Shown here: positions 10,913 through 21,846 of the stretch, piece after piece
How positions within the stretch are numbered: position 1 is the first letter of the stretch
Layout: every line of letters begins with the position of its first letter
DNA from: Amblyornis subalaris
Lineage: Eukaryota; Chordata; Aves; Passeriformes; Ptilonorhynchidae
Reading direction: 5' to 3'
DNA: 64,000 bases
Assembly: GCA_018881555.1 (NCBI GenBank)
Contig: JACAXG010000007.1
Location: 12,133,235-12,197,234, forward strand
Made by a program: the position numbers and the translations under genes
Notes under the pieces: model-generated
The model's input: only the letters and a program-made list of their open reading frames with translations
What the model was told of the DNA's origin: nothing
The model's database searches: none

Positions 10913-13900
10913 GTTGTCTCCTTTGAGAATATTGATTTAATCGCATGGCTCTCTGTATTTTAAGTCTGAAGTGATATGATGTGCAAAGATCAATTTATTC
11001 TATGTCTGTATCTAGTGAATAATTATGGAGTCTTCTCTGTTCTTTCTGTAATGAATAAAAATAAATGGGTTTAGTCAGAAAAGACAAGAGAACATGGTTG
11101 ACAAAGGAGGTCCACCAAGCCATGCTGTATCTAACTTCATTTTCTTTTTCCAGATCTACTTTTTTTCTTCTTTTCTCCCAGTCTCTGTTCAAGTCGGAGA
11201 TGCAAAGAGAGTGGATGCAATGCACTGTGTTGTGTTGGCCTTGTACTGTGTTTGCAGAGAAGCAGGCCAACTGAGAGTACCATACTCTGCCTTCTCTAGA
11301 AACATAGGTTTGCCCATGGCCAAGTTATTGTCCTCCTCTCTGTCCTTGTTTGGTTTCTTGCTACTGAAAGTAACCATTGTTTCCATGGCTACACGTCTNT
11401 TATAGCTTTCATGTCACTGTTTTTGAGGCTGTGTCCAAAAAGGAAAGAGATTTATAANAGAAAGGCATGTATCTAGTTGAGTACTCCCTTGTCTCTGGTA
11501 GTAAAAGCTCCAGCTGCAGTGAAAACGAGTCCCTGTGAGAGTCTGGCTGTCCTTCTGGGACAAACCTCACCAAATTCATATGTATGCCCTCATTAGTAGG
11601 GATGTAAAACCAGTATCACTGGGGGTTGACCTTTTTCTACAAAGCCATTTCAAAACTCTCTGAGATTGCAGACAAATGTTCTTGTTTGTTGCTACTGGCC
11701 ATGTTACCTTCTCTGTGTTTTATGGCTTAGGCTGAAAGTACATGTAGAAAAAAAGAGAGCCTGGCTGTCTTGAGATGCTTAGTTCTGTATCCAAGACTTC
11801 AGGGATCCCTGGGTGAAGGGTAAGCAGCACGGGACCTTTGTAGAATTGATACAGCTGGGACACAGATTCTCAGCCCTGCCTGTGTGTGCACATGGAACTG
11901 GAGCTGATGTGGGCATCTTGTTTTTTGTGAGAGAGAAGGTGGTGTTCAACTCAGGCTTAAACCAAGTTTAAAAAGACACAGAAACCTACCAAATATTTCT
12001 ACTTTCCAACTCCAGCCCCTAATGTTTCCTTAGCTGTCAACACTGTTTTGGCCAGCTTTCCTAATAGCAATTTTGATCCACCCTTACAGAGAAGATTTGA
12101 AGGATTGAAGAGGTCCTCTGGGAAATGAAAAATATTTTCAGGTCCAGTGAGAGCTGATTTGCTTTTATTAGATTCACTTCTCTGTTGTAATAAACTAGGG
12201 CATGATGTTGTGAAATGCATGTTACAGTATTACCACCAATAATGTCAACACTATTAATATAATATCTGTAATTCACTGCATCATGCCTCATTATTTCATC
12301 TCTATAGATTCTTNTTGTTGTGAGTATAATCACTTTTATGTTGTATTAAATTAACTCTCTAAGAGGTCCAGCACTCTCTTATATTCCCCCAAAATAGAAG
12401 GTACTAAGATATGCACTGCCTCAAAGGTGTTACATTTTCATTGCAGTGACAGACTAATATGAGAAAAATCTCCCCTTCAAAGTATTTCCTTGGGATGACA
12501 ATGGCTGCTGCAACTGCTGCTTTTTGCAGACCCTTTAGGGCAGGACACTGTTATTGTTGAAGTAGAAGTTTCTTTGTGTCTTACTGATTATCTGAAATCG
12601 TTTTCATTTTTGCAGCCTGCTGGGTTTGTGTTAGTAAAGTTGCTTGCTTTATGTACATGTGTGGATGTGACATGAAAGGTAGTTTTGGCTTTAAATTTTG
12701 ACTCTGAAATTATTATGTTTTGCCCACTTTATATTGTATGAATGTATCCAACCTTAATTTAATACTAATTTCTGACATTAGGCAGCTGAGGTGCATAGAG
12801 TGTTGTGAGAATATGTTAAAGCTGCTTTTGAGATGACGTACTTTATCCATGGGCACTGCAGATTACATTAGGGATATAAGGCAGGTGCTTAGGAAGCTTT
12901 GGAACCACCTGGTCTGGATGTAGCTAGTGCTGGTCTGTGGCACCTTTCTCAAAAAAAAATAAGGTAGTTTGTATCTCAAAGTTTCTGGCCTAGAGAATTC
13001 TTTAATTTGGAGGTGGAGTTAAGGCTGAAGTTCAGAACAAATTGTACTATTTTTTGGCATTTATTTAATTTGAAACATATTTGTGTATGCATGGTGGTGT
13101 ATGTCTTCACCACTACCAAGGTGATGCAACTGTTGAGATGTTTTTGTTTTATTACGGGTCAGACCTATGGTTTTGAAAGTCCTCCTGCATCCTGGTTGAA
13201 ATTCTTCAAAAGGACATGCATTTTCAACCTTTCCCCCACACCCATTACGACTATTCTTGGTAGTTTCTCAGGAAACTCTCATGGACCAAATTACATAGAA
13301 TGATATGTACTGGAAGCAGCAAGTATTACGAAAATAGAAACATAATGTATGCCTTATTGAAAAATGGGCATCTTGCAATATTGCATCTTAAACTGAATGT
13401 GGAGTTTCAACAGGACATGCTTTCCTATGAGCTAGGCTTGTCTTTGGTCTTTGTCTAGTTTCTAGGTTGGAAACAAGTCTATTCCCTTTAACAAATATGA
13501 GTGCAAAACCCATGAGCTTGTAAGATTTGAAGATTCTGATAAAGTGAAATGGAAAATGTTCAATCCCTTAAACTATGTGGAGGATTACTCAAAAGCCTGT
13601 ACTTAATAGTAGGTTTCTGTGCATTACATGTACTCTTCCTCAAGTGCACATTTTCTTTTAAAGACATGAAAGTCACTGTGGAAACCTACTGCACCAGCTT
13701 TTGAACCATCAGCAATGTATAAAAGTCTGTTCTGAGGAGGGCTAGTGACAAATGAGGTGAATTAATTTCGCAGAATGGCACAGCAGAGCTAGAAAGTAGG
13801 AAAGAACAACCTACAACAATTAGTCTCTGTAATAAGAGCCTTTGGGTTCAAAGAGGTCAGTGGGTCCGTTTCTCTTCTACAGAAACTAGTAGCTGAAGTT

Positions 13901-16171
13901 TCATTTACCAACTTCATTTAATAATGAAACTTCCTGCAGTGTTCTTAACAAGCACAAAACTTGTGAGGTGGAGGAGAGAGATTTAGTGTTCAACTGGCCG
14001 AAATTACTTTTTCTATGCACCCAGGAAGAAATTTTTATTTACTGCTCATTATTGTTTATGCAAGCTACATTTCTATATGTAAAACAAGCAATCAATGTTT
14101 TTTAGCCTTTTTCATCAGTGAATGTTTGCAGGAGAGTTTCATTTATTTCACTTAAACAAATAGAGTTACTGTGGAATCCATCCAGAGTACCTGAAATTCG
14201 TTTTTAATAGCAAGCAGGACTGATCTTAAAAATAAATAGTAAGGTAACAAGAACAGTTGTCAGTTAACTTCGTCAGTTCTGCCCATAGCTGAGTTTTTTC
14301 CTGTTTCAGTTTGACCACAACTGAAGCAAGAACCAGAAATGCTAATTACTGCCTGTGTATTGGGAATATGGTAAGAAGTCCTCATTTGCAGGCNCCAATT
14401 ACTCATAAAGAAAATGCCATGACACAAGGGATTTTTTTGTTCTTTCATTTATGGTTTGATTCTGTCATCATTATTTGATAGTCATAGGCGTAGCAGGATG
14501 CTGCTCAGGCTTTCAGAACAAAGGGAAGTCAGCCTCAAGCAAATCGCCTTGCACACTGGGGAAGTTCAGAACTGACTCCTCACCAGGCTTGCCTTCCCTT
14601 CTGGATGTGGTTGGAGAACAAAGTTTCCCTCACAGGAAAAACTAAATGTTTTGAGACTTCCTTTCGACATATATCAGGATGAAAGCAAATCCCCCTGCTC
14701 TGCTTGTTCCCTCTCCTCACCAGCCATGCTGTTTCCTATATCCCTTCACTGCTTCTGTGCATCAGTCATTGTCTTTTCTCTTTGCTTTCAAACATGTTAA
14801 TATCTCTCTCGTGCTACCCTATGAAACATCCCCTATATCCCATCTGCTTCCATCACTGTCGCCTCTTCCCTTGTTCCTCCCTCCCTCTGTGTTTCAGCTC
14901 CTTCAGCACACTGTACCATGGCATACTTTCCCAGCTGGTTTTTTCCATGAGTAGGTTGCCTCTGTCCTCTACTTGNTGTGTGGGCTTCCTGCTCAACACT
15001 AAGCAAGTCCATCCTGGCTGCTCTTTGCATCCTGNGCCAAGATTTTCTGAAGCCCTGGGATAAAAGGTTGTGTTTCACAGCTTGGTTCCTCACGAGCTTC
15101 TTCCTCAAAGGATGGAGTCCCTGATGAACAGAGCTGAAGTTTACACATCAGAGTGCAAATTCAGTACTTCCACCTTTCTCTCTGCTACACAGATCCAGGG
15201 ATTAAGAAATGGCTCTAAAAGTCTTCACTTTTTTCCATCATTGCAAGGCTTGTCTCTCTTANGTGATTGTCCCAGAAAACAACAAGGTATGGAAGACCTT
15301 AAATACATCTATTAAAATTTTTNTAAACTCATCTTCCAATTGCAAAGGAAAAGTGAGACAGGCTATATTTGCCACCCTGCACCTTTCCTGTTCGGTCTTT
15401 TTAGGAATGTTGTCAACGTTGTGGCTTTTGGTGTTTTGTGTACAAAGACTGCTGGGAAGGCTTTGGTTTGCTTTGGTGCTGTCAANTGTTCTGTGACATG
15501 TTTAGTGGGGTTCTCAGCCACTTTCTGGGTATGTGTTCCATGGTGGACACNGTTTGCAAGAGAATGACATGGCTGAGTCAATGAAATTGTTCACTCCTCA
15601 GTCCCCAGATTGGCAAANAATGATTTCTTGTTATACTGCTGGTGCTGTTTGGATATGAAGCTTCTATACNTGTATGGTAAAAAAATCCACTAAAAGAGCC
15701 AGTTGAGGAGCTGTGTGAGTCTCTTCCCCCATGTGCAGCAGATGGTCCTTCAAAGTTTTGATTCACTCTACTTCAGAGTTCAAGTCAGCATCCAAAACCT
15801 CCTTGGTTTTTCCTGTTCTCATTTTCCCCAGTGTTTGTCTTGCCTTCATCAGGAGGGACTTCAGTTCTCCCATTGAGTTGTCCTTGAAGACTCTGCCATC
15901 TCGTGGTNGTCTTCTCTGGTGACTGTTCCTCTGCTGGGAGTTACCCTTCTGCCGGGATAAATCCAAATTGTGTTGTATGTGAATGCCCCATGCAGATGGT
16001 AAGACCTAACAAGCTGGAAGTTGGAGAAAGTTTGTATTCTCTCCACATTGCAGTTGAGAAACTGAACTGTGGGAAGTGAAATAATGTCCCTGTTTCTGCA
16101 TGGTGAGAACTGGTTGGGAATGTGGCCACAACTGCTTCCTTGCAGCTCTAAGCTTTAGCTTCTATGCCATT
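10913..16171. other. Noncoding DNA, nothing recognised
   Basis: AT-rich sequence. The densest open-frame overlap is at 14679-15567, where moderately pyrimidine-rich sequence opens all three plus frames. The products contain several undetermined residues and no recognisable domain. I see no splice-flanked exon or repeat family. Confidence 0.5.
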
Positions 16172-16222
16172 TTATCTCCCTCTCTCTCTCTAACAGCTTT
16201 ACCTTTTTCTTTTTTTTTTTTC
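16172..16222. repeat. Pyrimidine tract, (TC)n then poly-T
   Basis: A (TC)n run ending near 16191 is followed by AACAG and then a T-rich stretch with 12 T. TCTCTCTCTCTAACAG resembles a polypyrimidine tract plus splice acceptor, but no credible open exon follows. Confidence 0.7.
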
Positions 16223-17310
16223 ATAAAGAAGCAAATACTTTCTGCAGTGTTGCAATAATATATATCTGAAATTTGAAGAAAACCCATACCCAGCTTTTCT
16301 TGCCCAATATTCTTGGCACTATGACATCATAACCCCTGTGTGTCCTGTCACTAAAACAAATGTATGAAACAGTTCCACTTCTCCTCTTTAATTGGAACTA
16401 GCTTGTTTCAAGGAGCTGAAGAGGCAGACTACTCACAAAGGTTAGTGTGGAGAAATACATCATTGTCTTGCAGGATGTTCTAAGTGGGTCTCTTGAGTAT
16501 CAAGGTCAGAGTTTATTTAGCAGCAAGTTCTACTTGTATGAATCATCAATAGTGTTTCTTACACGATTTATCAATGCCTCGCAATTATACTTTATTCTCT
16601 AAGGAAAATCTGCTTTTTTTTTTCTCAGGAAATGGTGCATAATTTTAACTCTTCATTGTCCTTTTCAAGCATAACTTTCAGTTTCTTTCACACAGAAGAA
16701 TGGAGATGATATAGCACTATGTGCTCTTGAGCAGGTTTTAGGTGTCAAAAGTCAGTTCTGTATCAAAACCTGAACTTGAAAAAGCAAGTTGATTCAGACA
16801 GAATTAATTTTCAGTAAAACGCTGTTTTTCTTGATTTTCTGTGCTTTAAAAACCATGATTTTTGGGCAATAAAATAATATATATATTTGAAAATTCTAAT
16901 GAGGTAAACGAAATAATTTTTTCTGCCTCTTAATCCGTGCTTCATTGAAATTTATGAACTAGGTATTTCTGAAAATTCAGGATATATTCTATCAGTTTGG
17001 TGAATGAACTCAGAAGAATGAACCTCTATTAGCTGCCAGACTTAATGTGGCTGGTCTGTCCTGGCTGAAATGGCTCTAAAATTCTGCTGCTGGCACCTGC
17101 TGTCTCCAGCAATGAGCTGAAGCACTTCAACTGGGGATGAATCCAGTAAGTGCCAAACATGGGTAATAAATCATGAGCTCCAGCTCACTGAGTAGCCAAG
17201 AGGTTTTTCCACAGTTAAAGGAGTACTGAAGCAGAGAAGGTAGTAAAATTGTAGGCAGCATTTTGCATACATGTAATTGTGCCTTGAACTGTGGGTCACC
17301 ACCTCTCTAA
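16223..17310. other. Noncoding DNA, AT-rich
   Basis: Very AT-rich with short TA runs near 16878. No open frame of interest and no recognised repeat family. Confidence 0.55.
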
Positions 17311-17400
17311 CAAAAAAAAAAACCAAACCAAAATAAAAAACCCCANAACTCCAAACCCAAACAAATACCTAAGACCCCCTGCCAAAAAACCCAAAAGGAC
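17311..17400. repeat. A/C-rich low-complexity tract
   Basis: An A-run followed by AACC and CCAAA-type units, almost without T or G for about 60 bases and A/C-biased to about 17397. It probably arose by decay of a poly-A or simple repeat. Confidence 0.8.
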
Positions 17401-17443
17401 TCAAATGAGCACACTCCACACCCATGCCTTGATTACTGAGTAG

Positions 17444-17505
17444 GGGAGAGACACTCTTTTTCAAAGAGAGAGACTTTCAAAGGGAGAGACTTTGTTTTTC
17501 AAAGA
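17444..17505. repeat. Imperfect tandem repeat of GGAGAGACTTT-CAAAG units
   Basis: Three imperfect copies of a unit running from GGAGAGACtct or GGAGAGACttt to TTTCAAAG. The middle copy is shorter and the spacing varies by a few bases. This looks like local slippage duplication. Confidence 0.65.
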
Positions 17506-18567
17506 AAGCTGTTGTTTTTTTGCACTGATAATACCCAGCCTCACTGTCTTTGCCTTCTGGGAGCCCTGGTACATAGCACTCATCTGTTACACACTGTGCC
17601 TAAGTGACAGTGCTCTCAGACCATCTCCTGTGCTTTGNAGGAATGCTGTGACCCGTACAGGACGTGGTGAGGACGCTTGCGGCCTTATGTTGCATTTCTG
17701 GAGGCACTCCATGTTTCTAATACTCCTTTTTAGTCAGAGATTCCCAGTGTTTAATCAAACACTTTATTTCTTTCTTGTCTGCTCTTACAGAATCCAAAGA
17801 AGANGACTGACATAAAATACTAACTTGCTGCAAACTCATCCCCCTCCAGACCATTTATTTATTTATCATTTCTCTGACATTTCAAGCTTCAGAATGTGTC
17901 TTTAAGCTTTTCCCGGCTATTAGGCAGACTAGCTGTTTCCTTTTTGGGTAAAGCTCAGAATCCCACGAAACTGAATTCCAGGAGCTTGGTCTTCAGTGCA
18001 AATGCTAAAGATCACAAGACTCCCCATCTTTCTGTGGAGTGCCTTTCCCAAGCTGTTCCTTGAACCGCAGTTTCCCCAAGTTATTTGTGGAGATGAGGAA
18101 TGCTGCAGGTTGGATTGTGCCTCTGTATGGTAGAGAGGCCCTCAGCCCCAGAGAGCAGCCATAGTTGAGACTATCGATGAAGGAAATGCAGGTGTGAATT
18201 GACATGCCAGCGGCAGAGCTATGGACCCTCATTCCTCTCCTTTGTGTGAGACTTAAAACCGGTGCTGACTGGAGAAGCTGTGCATGCACAGTCAGGGCAG
18301 AGCCAGCATTCAGCCCTTTCTTTCAGCATGTGGCTGAGAGTAGAGCTGGGATGAAAGCAAAATATTCTGCCCTGCAATTAAGGAGATTCTTTGTGTTCAG
18401 CAGTAGCGGGGGGTTACGCTGCCTTCCGATATTTGCTCTGTTATTTGGGATTCACAGCAGTGTTGATAAACTTTAGTATTAAGTGCATCAAGTCAGGCAG
18501 AGCTGCACTGTGAACTGGGCTACCAGGTTGAGAAACTCGCTTCCGTATTTGTATTTTGCCTGTAGAN
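17506..18567. other. Noncoding DNA, nothing recognised
   Basis: Open frames at 17492-17815 (+), 18005-18289 (-) and 18204-18476 (+) overlap one another and show no known domain. I treat them as chance. Confidence 0.5.
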
Positions 18568-18790
18568 GTTTGGATTAGATTTTAGGAAAAAAATTCACTG
18601 AGAAAGTGGTTAGGCACTGGAATAAATTGCCCAGGGAAGTGGTGGTGTCGCTGTCTCTAGAAGTGTTCAGGTGTCTGGATGTGACACTTGGGGATGTGAT
18701 TTAGGGGTGATTATGACGGTCCTAGGCTGGTGGCTTGACTAGATGATCTTGAAGGTCTTTTCCAACCTTGTTGATTCTGTGATTCTGTAT
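18568..18790 (+). mobile_element. CR1 LINE 3' end fragment, plus strand
   Basis: The segment starts with GTTTGGATTAGATTTTAGGA and runs through the CR1 blocks TTGCCCAGGGAAGTGGTGG, TGTTCAGGTGTCTGGATGTG, ACTAGATGATCTTGAAGG and TTTTCCAACCTTG. It ends in two copies of the octamer (GATTCTGT, GATTCTGT). This is the last part of ORF2 plus the 3' UTR, 5'-truncated at about 18568. It is transcriptionally opposite to the copies at 2545 and 21064 and cannot code. Confidence 0.95.
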
Positions 18791-19440
18791 GAGCTGTGCA
18801 GATTATGGAGAACTGTGCTGAGAAGTACACAGGGTAGGAAAAGAAGATTCATGGGGTCTGTGACTCTACTTCTCTAGTCACCCAGTGGGGAGATTTGTTT
18901 CTGCTGCAAGCCATCAGGAAATAATAACCTCACTGGAGCAAAAGGAAAGGGGGAGAGAGCTGAAATGCAGGAGTCCTGGGATCTACATATCTCTTTAATG
19001 CAGTCATGTTTCAGAGGAGAGTGTCTGCCCATGAATTTTGGTCAAAATTGGCTTGTTTCAGCTTGGAAGACACGTACTNGAGCTGATTTGTGAACTGCAT
19101 TTTGACACACACTTTCTTTTTTGCACCTACTTGATTGAGCAATTAAATATTTCGTCAGAAGTAAAATCAACCTGGTACAAGTGAGTGTGTGTTGGCAGAC
19201 GCTGGACACGCCTTCTCTGTGCACAAGTTGCAGTGCAGAAATAAGGAGTTAGAATTGACAGACCTCTCACCAAGTCTGGAGGCAGTACAACCATGTCAGC
19301 ATAGCACTAAACCTGCAGGCAGAGTTTATGTTCTTTGGCTCCTTGCCATGCTTTTAAGGCAGTATCAAGCCAGCTATTGAGTTAGCATCTCCTCAGGGAC
19401 TGCGTTGTGCAAGTGAATTTGTGCAAGATGAGAGTTCAGT
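18791..19440. other. Noncoding DNA, nothing recognised
   Basis: This follows the CR1 3' terminus directly, and I did not identify a clear target-site duplication. Small open frames carry no recognisable product. Confidence 0.5.
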
Positions 19441-19511
19441 GGTGTGGGGGGTGGTTCTGTGGCTTTTTGGGTTGTTTTGCTGCTGTTGTTGTTTTGTGTT
19501 TGTTTGTTTTT
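19441..19511. repeat. G/T-rich low-complexity tract
   Basis: Nearly all G and T on the plus strand, with GGGG, TTGTTG and TTTGTTTG units. An A/C-rich strand is therefore read on the minus side, like the tracts at 17311 and 52939. Confidence 0.75.
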
Positions 19512-21063
19512 AAAATGTATTATTGTCAGTAAAGCAATAGGAGGAGGCTTTTTGGTGCTCTTGGCTTCAGAACTTGCTGTGGACTTTGTTCTCCTCATCA
19601 GTACAGGCCATTGTGTTCAGGGTATGAGAAGACTAAGCTGCACTGAATTTTGTGGGGAAGCTTTATGACAAACCTGAAGCAATGCTTTTAACTTTCATAC
19701 AAGTCAAGAAGGCTGTACCTGTAAGAAGAATCTTTTAAGAGAAAGAGGGAAGAGCTGCACCCTTTGAGGGGGTCACAAAGGTTTTTACATAGAAATAAAA
19801 TTGGTTCTTCTAGAATGCTCCAGATACATGTGTAACACCCCAGTCTCCAAGGCAGAAGATGCTGAAGTTTCATATAGTGAATGTTCCATTCCAGATTAAC
19901 CTGCAAGCTTTGGGTACACAAAGCACAGNGAGGTCTACTAGAATACCACACAGTTTGGCAAGTACTCATGAATTAAAAGAGGGCACACTCTGTTCTTAAG
20001 CTCCCTGCCCGTGATCTTTTTCTTTTCCCAGGAAAATTATTACTAGAAGGGAAACTGTGTAGAAACTTGGTGGAAGATGTCCTTTTTATTTTACTTGCTT
20101 ATGAGTTATTGAGCCTGCTGGTTTATTAAAACTGATTCTGATTTCATCAGAGCTCATGACAGCAGAAGAACTGTAGACTTGCTTTTCCTTTACTTTTACA
20201 GGGCACACCTAGAAAACACATGCAATGGTCAGATGTGTTAAAGTACTGCATGTTGCTTAAACACTATATTGAACAAGTAGCAAGAGTACTGCTGGGGAAG
20301 TAGAAATGTAAAGTGGTGGTGGATCAAGTGAACCAGGAGCAGTGGAACAGAACAGAGGGAATCCTCCTAATATCTTATCTTCTTATTGATCAAGTTTGTT
20401 CCCAGACAGCTAATAACTGCTTCAATGTGTTCCCACTGCTTGCAAATCTTTCTCTCATGACTCAGCTGTGGCATCATAAAAATTCAATGAACTCTGAGTT
20501 ATCATAATTCCCACAGTGCAAAGTAAATTACCTGGGAAAATGTTTAATTGCAAGGAAAGGTCACCTTGAATGCAGTTCATGGACAGCTGGAACACCTTGT
20601 CTACTTCTTTTGCACAAAATTTTACCTAAGATATTCTGAGGGTAAGCTGTTCCCATAGCAGTGTTCATAGAGATGATGGCTCTGGTACATAGTTGTGATA
20701 CACACCACGCTCTCCGCGGCAGGGAACACAGAACTTCTGCCCTCTTCCACTGCTAAATCTCTGAGCTTGCTCACTTACTTTGTTCTTTCTTACTTTCATT
20801 TCCCTCTTTAACCTGGGAAATTTATAGACCTAGACATTACTTCTCTCCTTCAGTACCATTTTGTGTAATGCTGATAGCACAGAATCCTTAATCTGTCTGG
20901 GGACACTGTGGGCCAGAATTTTATGTTCATGGTGCCCTTCGTCTGGGGTAGAATTCAGCTTCAAAGGATGTCATCTGTCTTCCAGGTATCTTAAGTGAAA
21001 GCTGGAGGTTGTATATTTGAGACGTTCATCCAGATTGCTTAAATAATTCAAACCCACAAACCC
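19512..21063. other. Noncoding DNA, nothing recognised
   Basis: AT-rich with short open frames at 19688-19969 (-) and 20313-20507 (+) that show no recognisable domain. No repeat family is recognised before the CR1 copy. Confidence 0.5.
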
Positions 21064-21846
21064 AATAATCGTAGAGCCATAGAATTGATCAGGTTGAAAA
21101 AGACCTCCAAGATCCTCGAGTCCAATCATTAACCCAGCACTGCTCAGTCCACCACTAAGTGGTGTCCCTAAGTGCCACCTTCTACACGGCTTTTTTAATA
21201 CCTCAAGGGGTAGTGAATCAACCAGTTCCTTGGGCAGCCTGTTCCCGTGCTGCATAACCCTTCCAGTGAAGAAATTTTTAGCAATATTTAATCTAAACCT
21301 TCCCATGAGCAACCTGAGGCGCTTTCCTCTTGTGCTGGCACTTGTTACTTGGGAGAGGTGACCAACCCCCACTTCGCTACACCCTCCTCTCAGGTGGTTG
21401 TAGAGTGATAAGGTNCCCCTGAGCCTCCTCTTCTCTGGGCTGAACACCCCCAGCTCCCTCAGTCACTCCTCAGAGGACTTGTGTTCCAGACCCTTCCCCA
21501 GCTCCATTGCCCTTCTCTGGACTCGCTCCAGCCCCTCAGTGTCTTTCTTGTAGTGAGAGGGCCCAGAACCGAGCACAGGATTCGAGGTGTGGCCTCACCA
21601 GTGCNGAGCACAGGGGGACAATCCCTGCCCTGGTCCTGCTGGCCACACCATTGCTGATATGGGCCAGGATGTCATTGGCCTTCTTGGCCCCCTGGGCACA
21701 GCTGGCTCATGTTCAGTGACTGTCAAAAAGCAGCCCCAGGTCCTTTTCCGACAGGCAGCTTTCCAGCCACTCTGCCCCAGCCTTGGCCCATTGATCCACT
21801 CAGTGCTGATCCCTCTTCAGAGCCTTCCTGGCCTCCAGCAGATCTA
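21064..21846 (-). mobile_element. CR1 LINE 3' portion, about 780 bp, minus strand
   Basis: This is the longest well-preserved CR1 copy here. Its 3' terminus is at about 21064 (AATCGTAGAGCCATAGAATTG on plus, diverged octamers). The minus-strand frame within 21070-21447 decodes the end of ORF2: LYNHLRGGCSEVGVGHLSQV, then GRFRLNIAKNFFTGRV, then HGNRLPKELVDSLPLEVLKK. This is the C-terminal region of the CR1 endonuclease/reverse-transcriptase protein. One codon is undetermined (N at 21415). Upstream, to about 21846, the DNA still aligns to CR1 (CCACACC, GGGCACAGCTGGCTCATGTT, CTTCCTGGCCTCCAGCAGAT), but the reading frame is broken. The endonuclease and catalytic reverse-transcriptase core are absent, so it is immobile. 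Confidence 0.95.

Noticed and set aside
14679..15567. Cluster of overlapping open frames in all plus frames
   Set aside because: Pyrimidine-rich sequence opens the frames. Products contain undetermined residues and show no family.
16181..16196. Polypyrimidine tract plus AACAG resembling a splice acceptor
   Set aside because: No credible open exon follows. The tract is explained as a (TC)n simple repeat.
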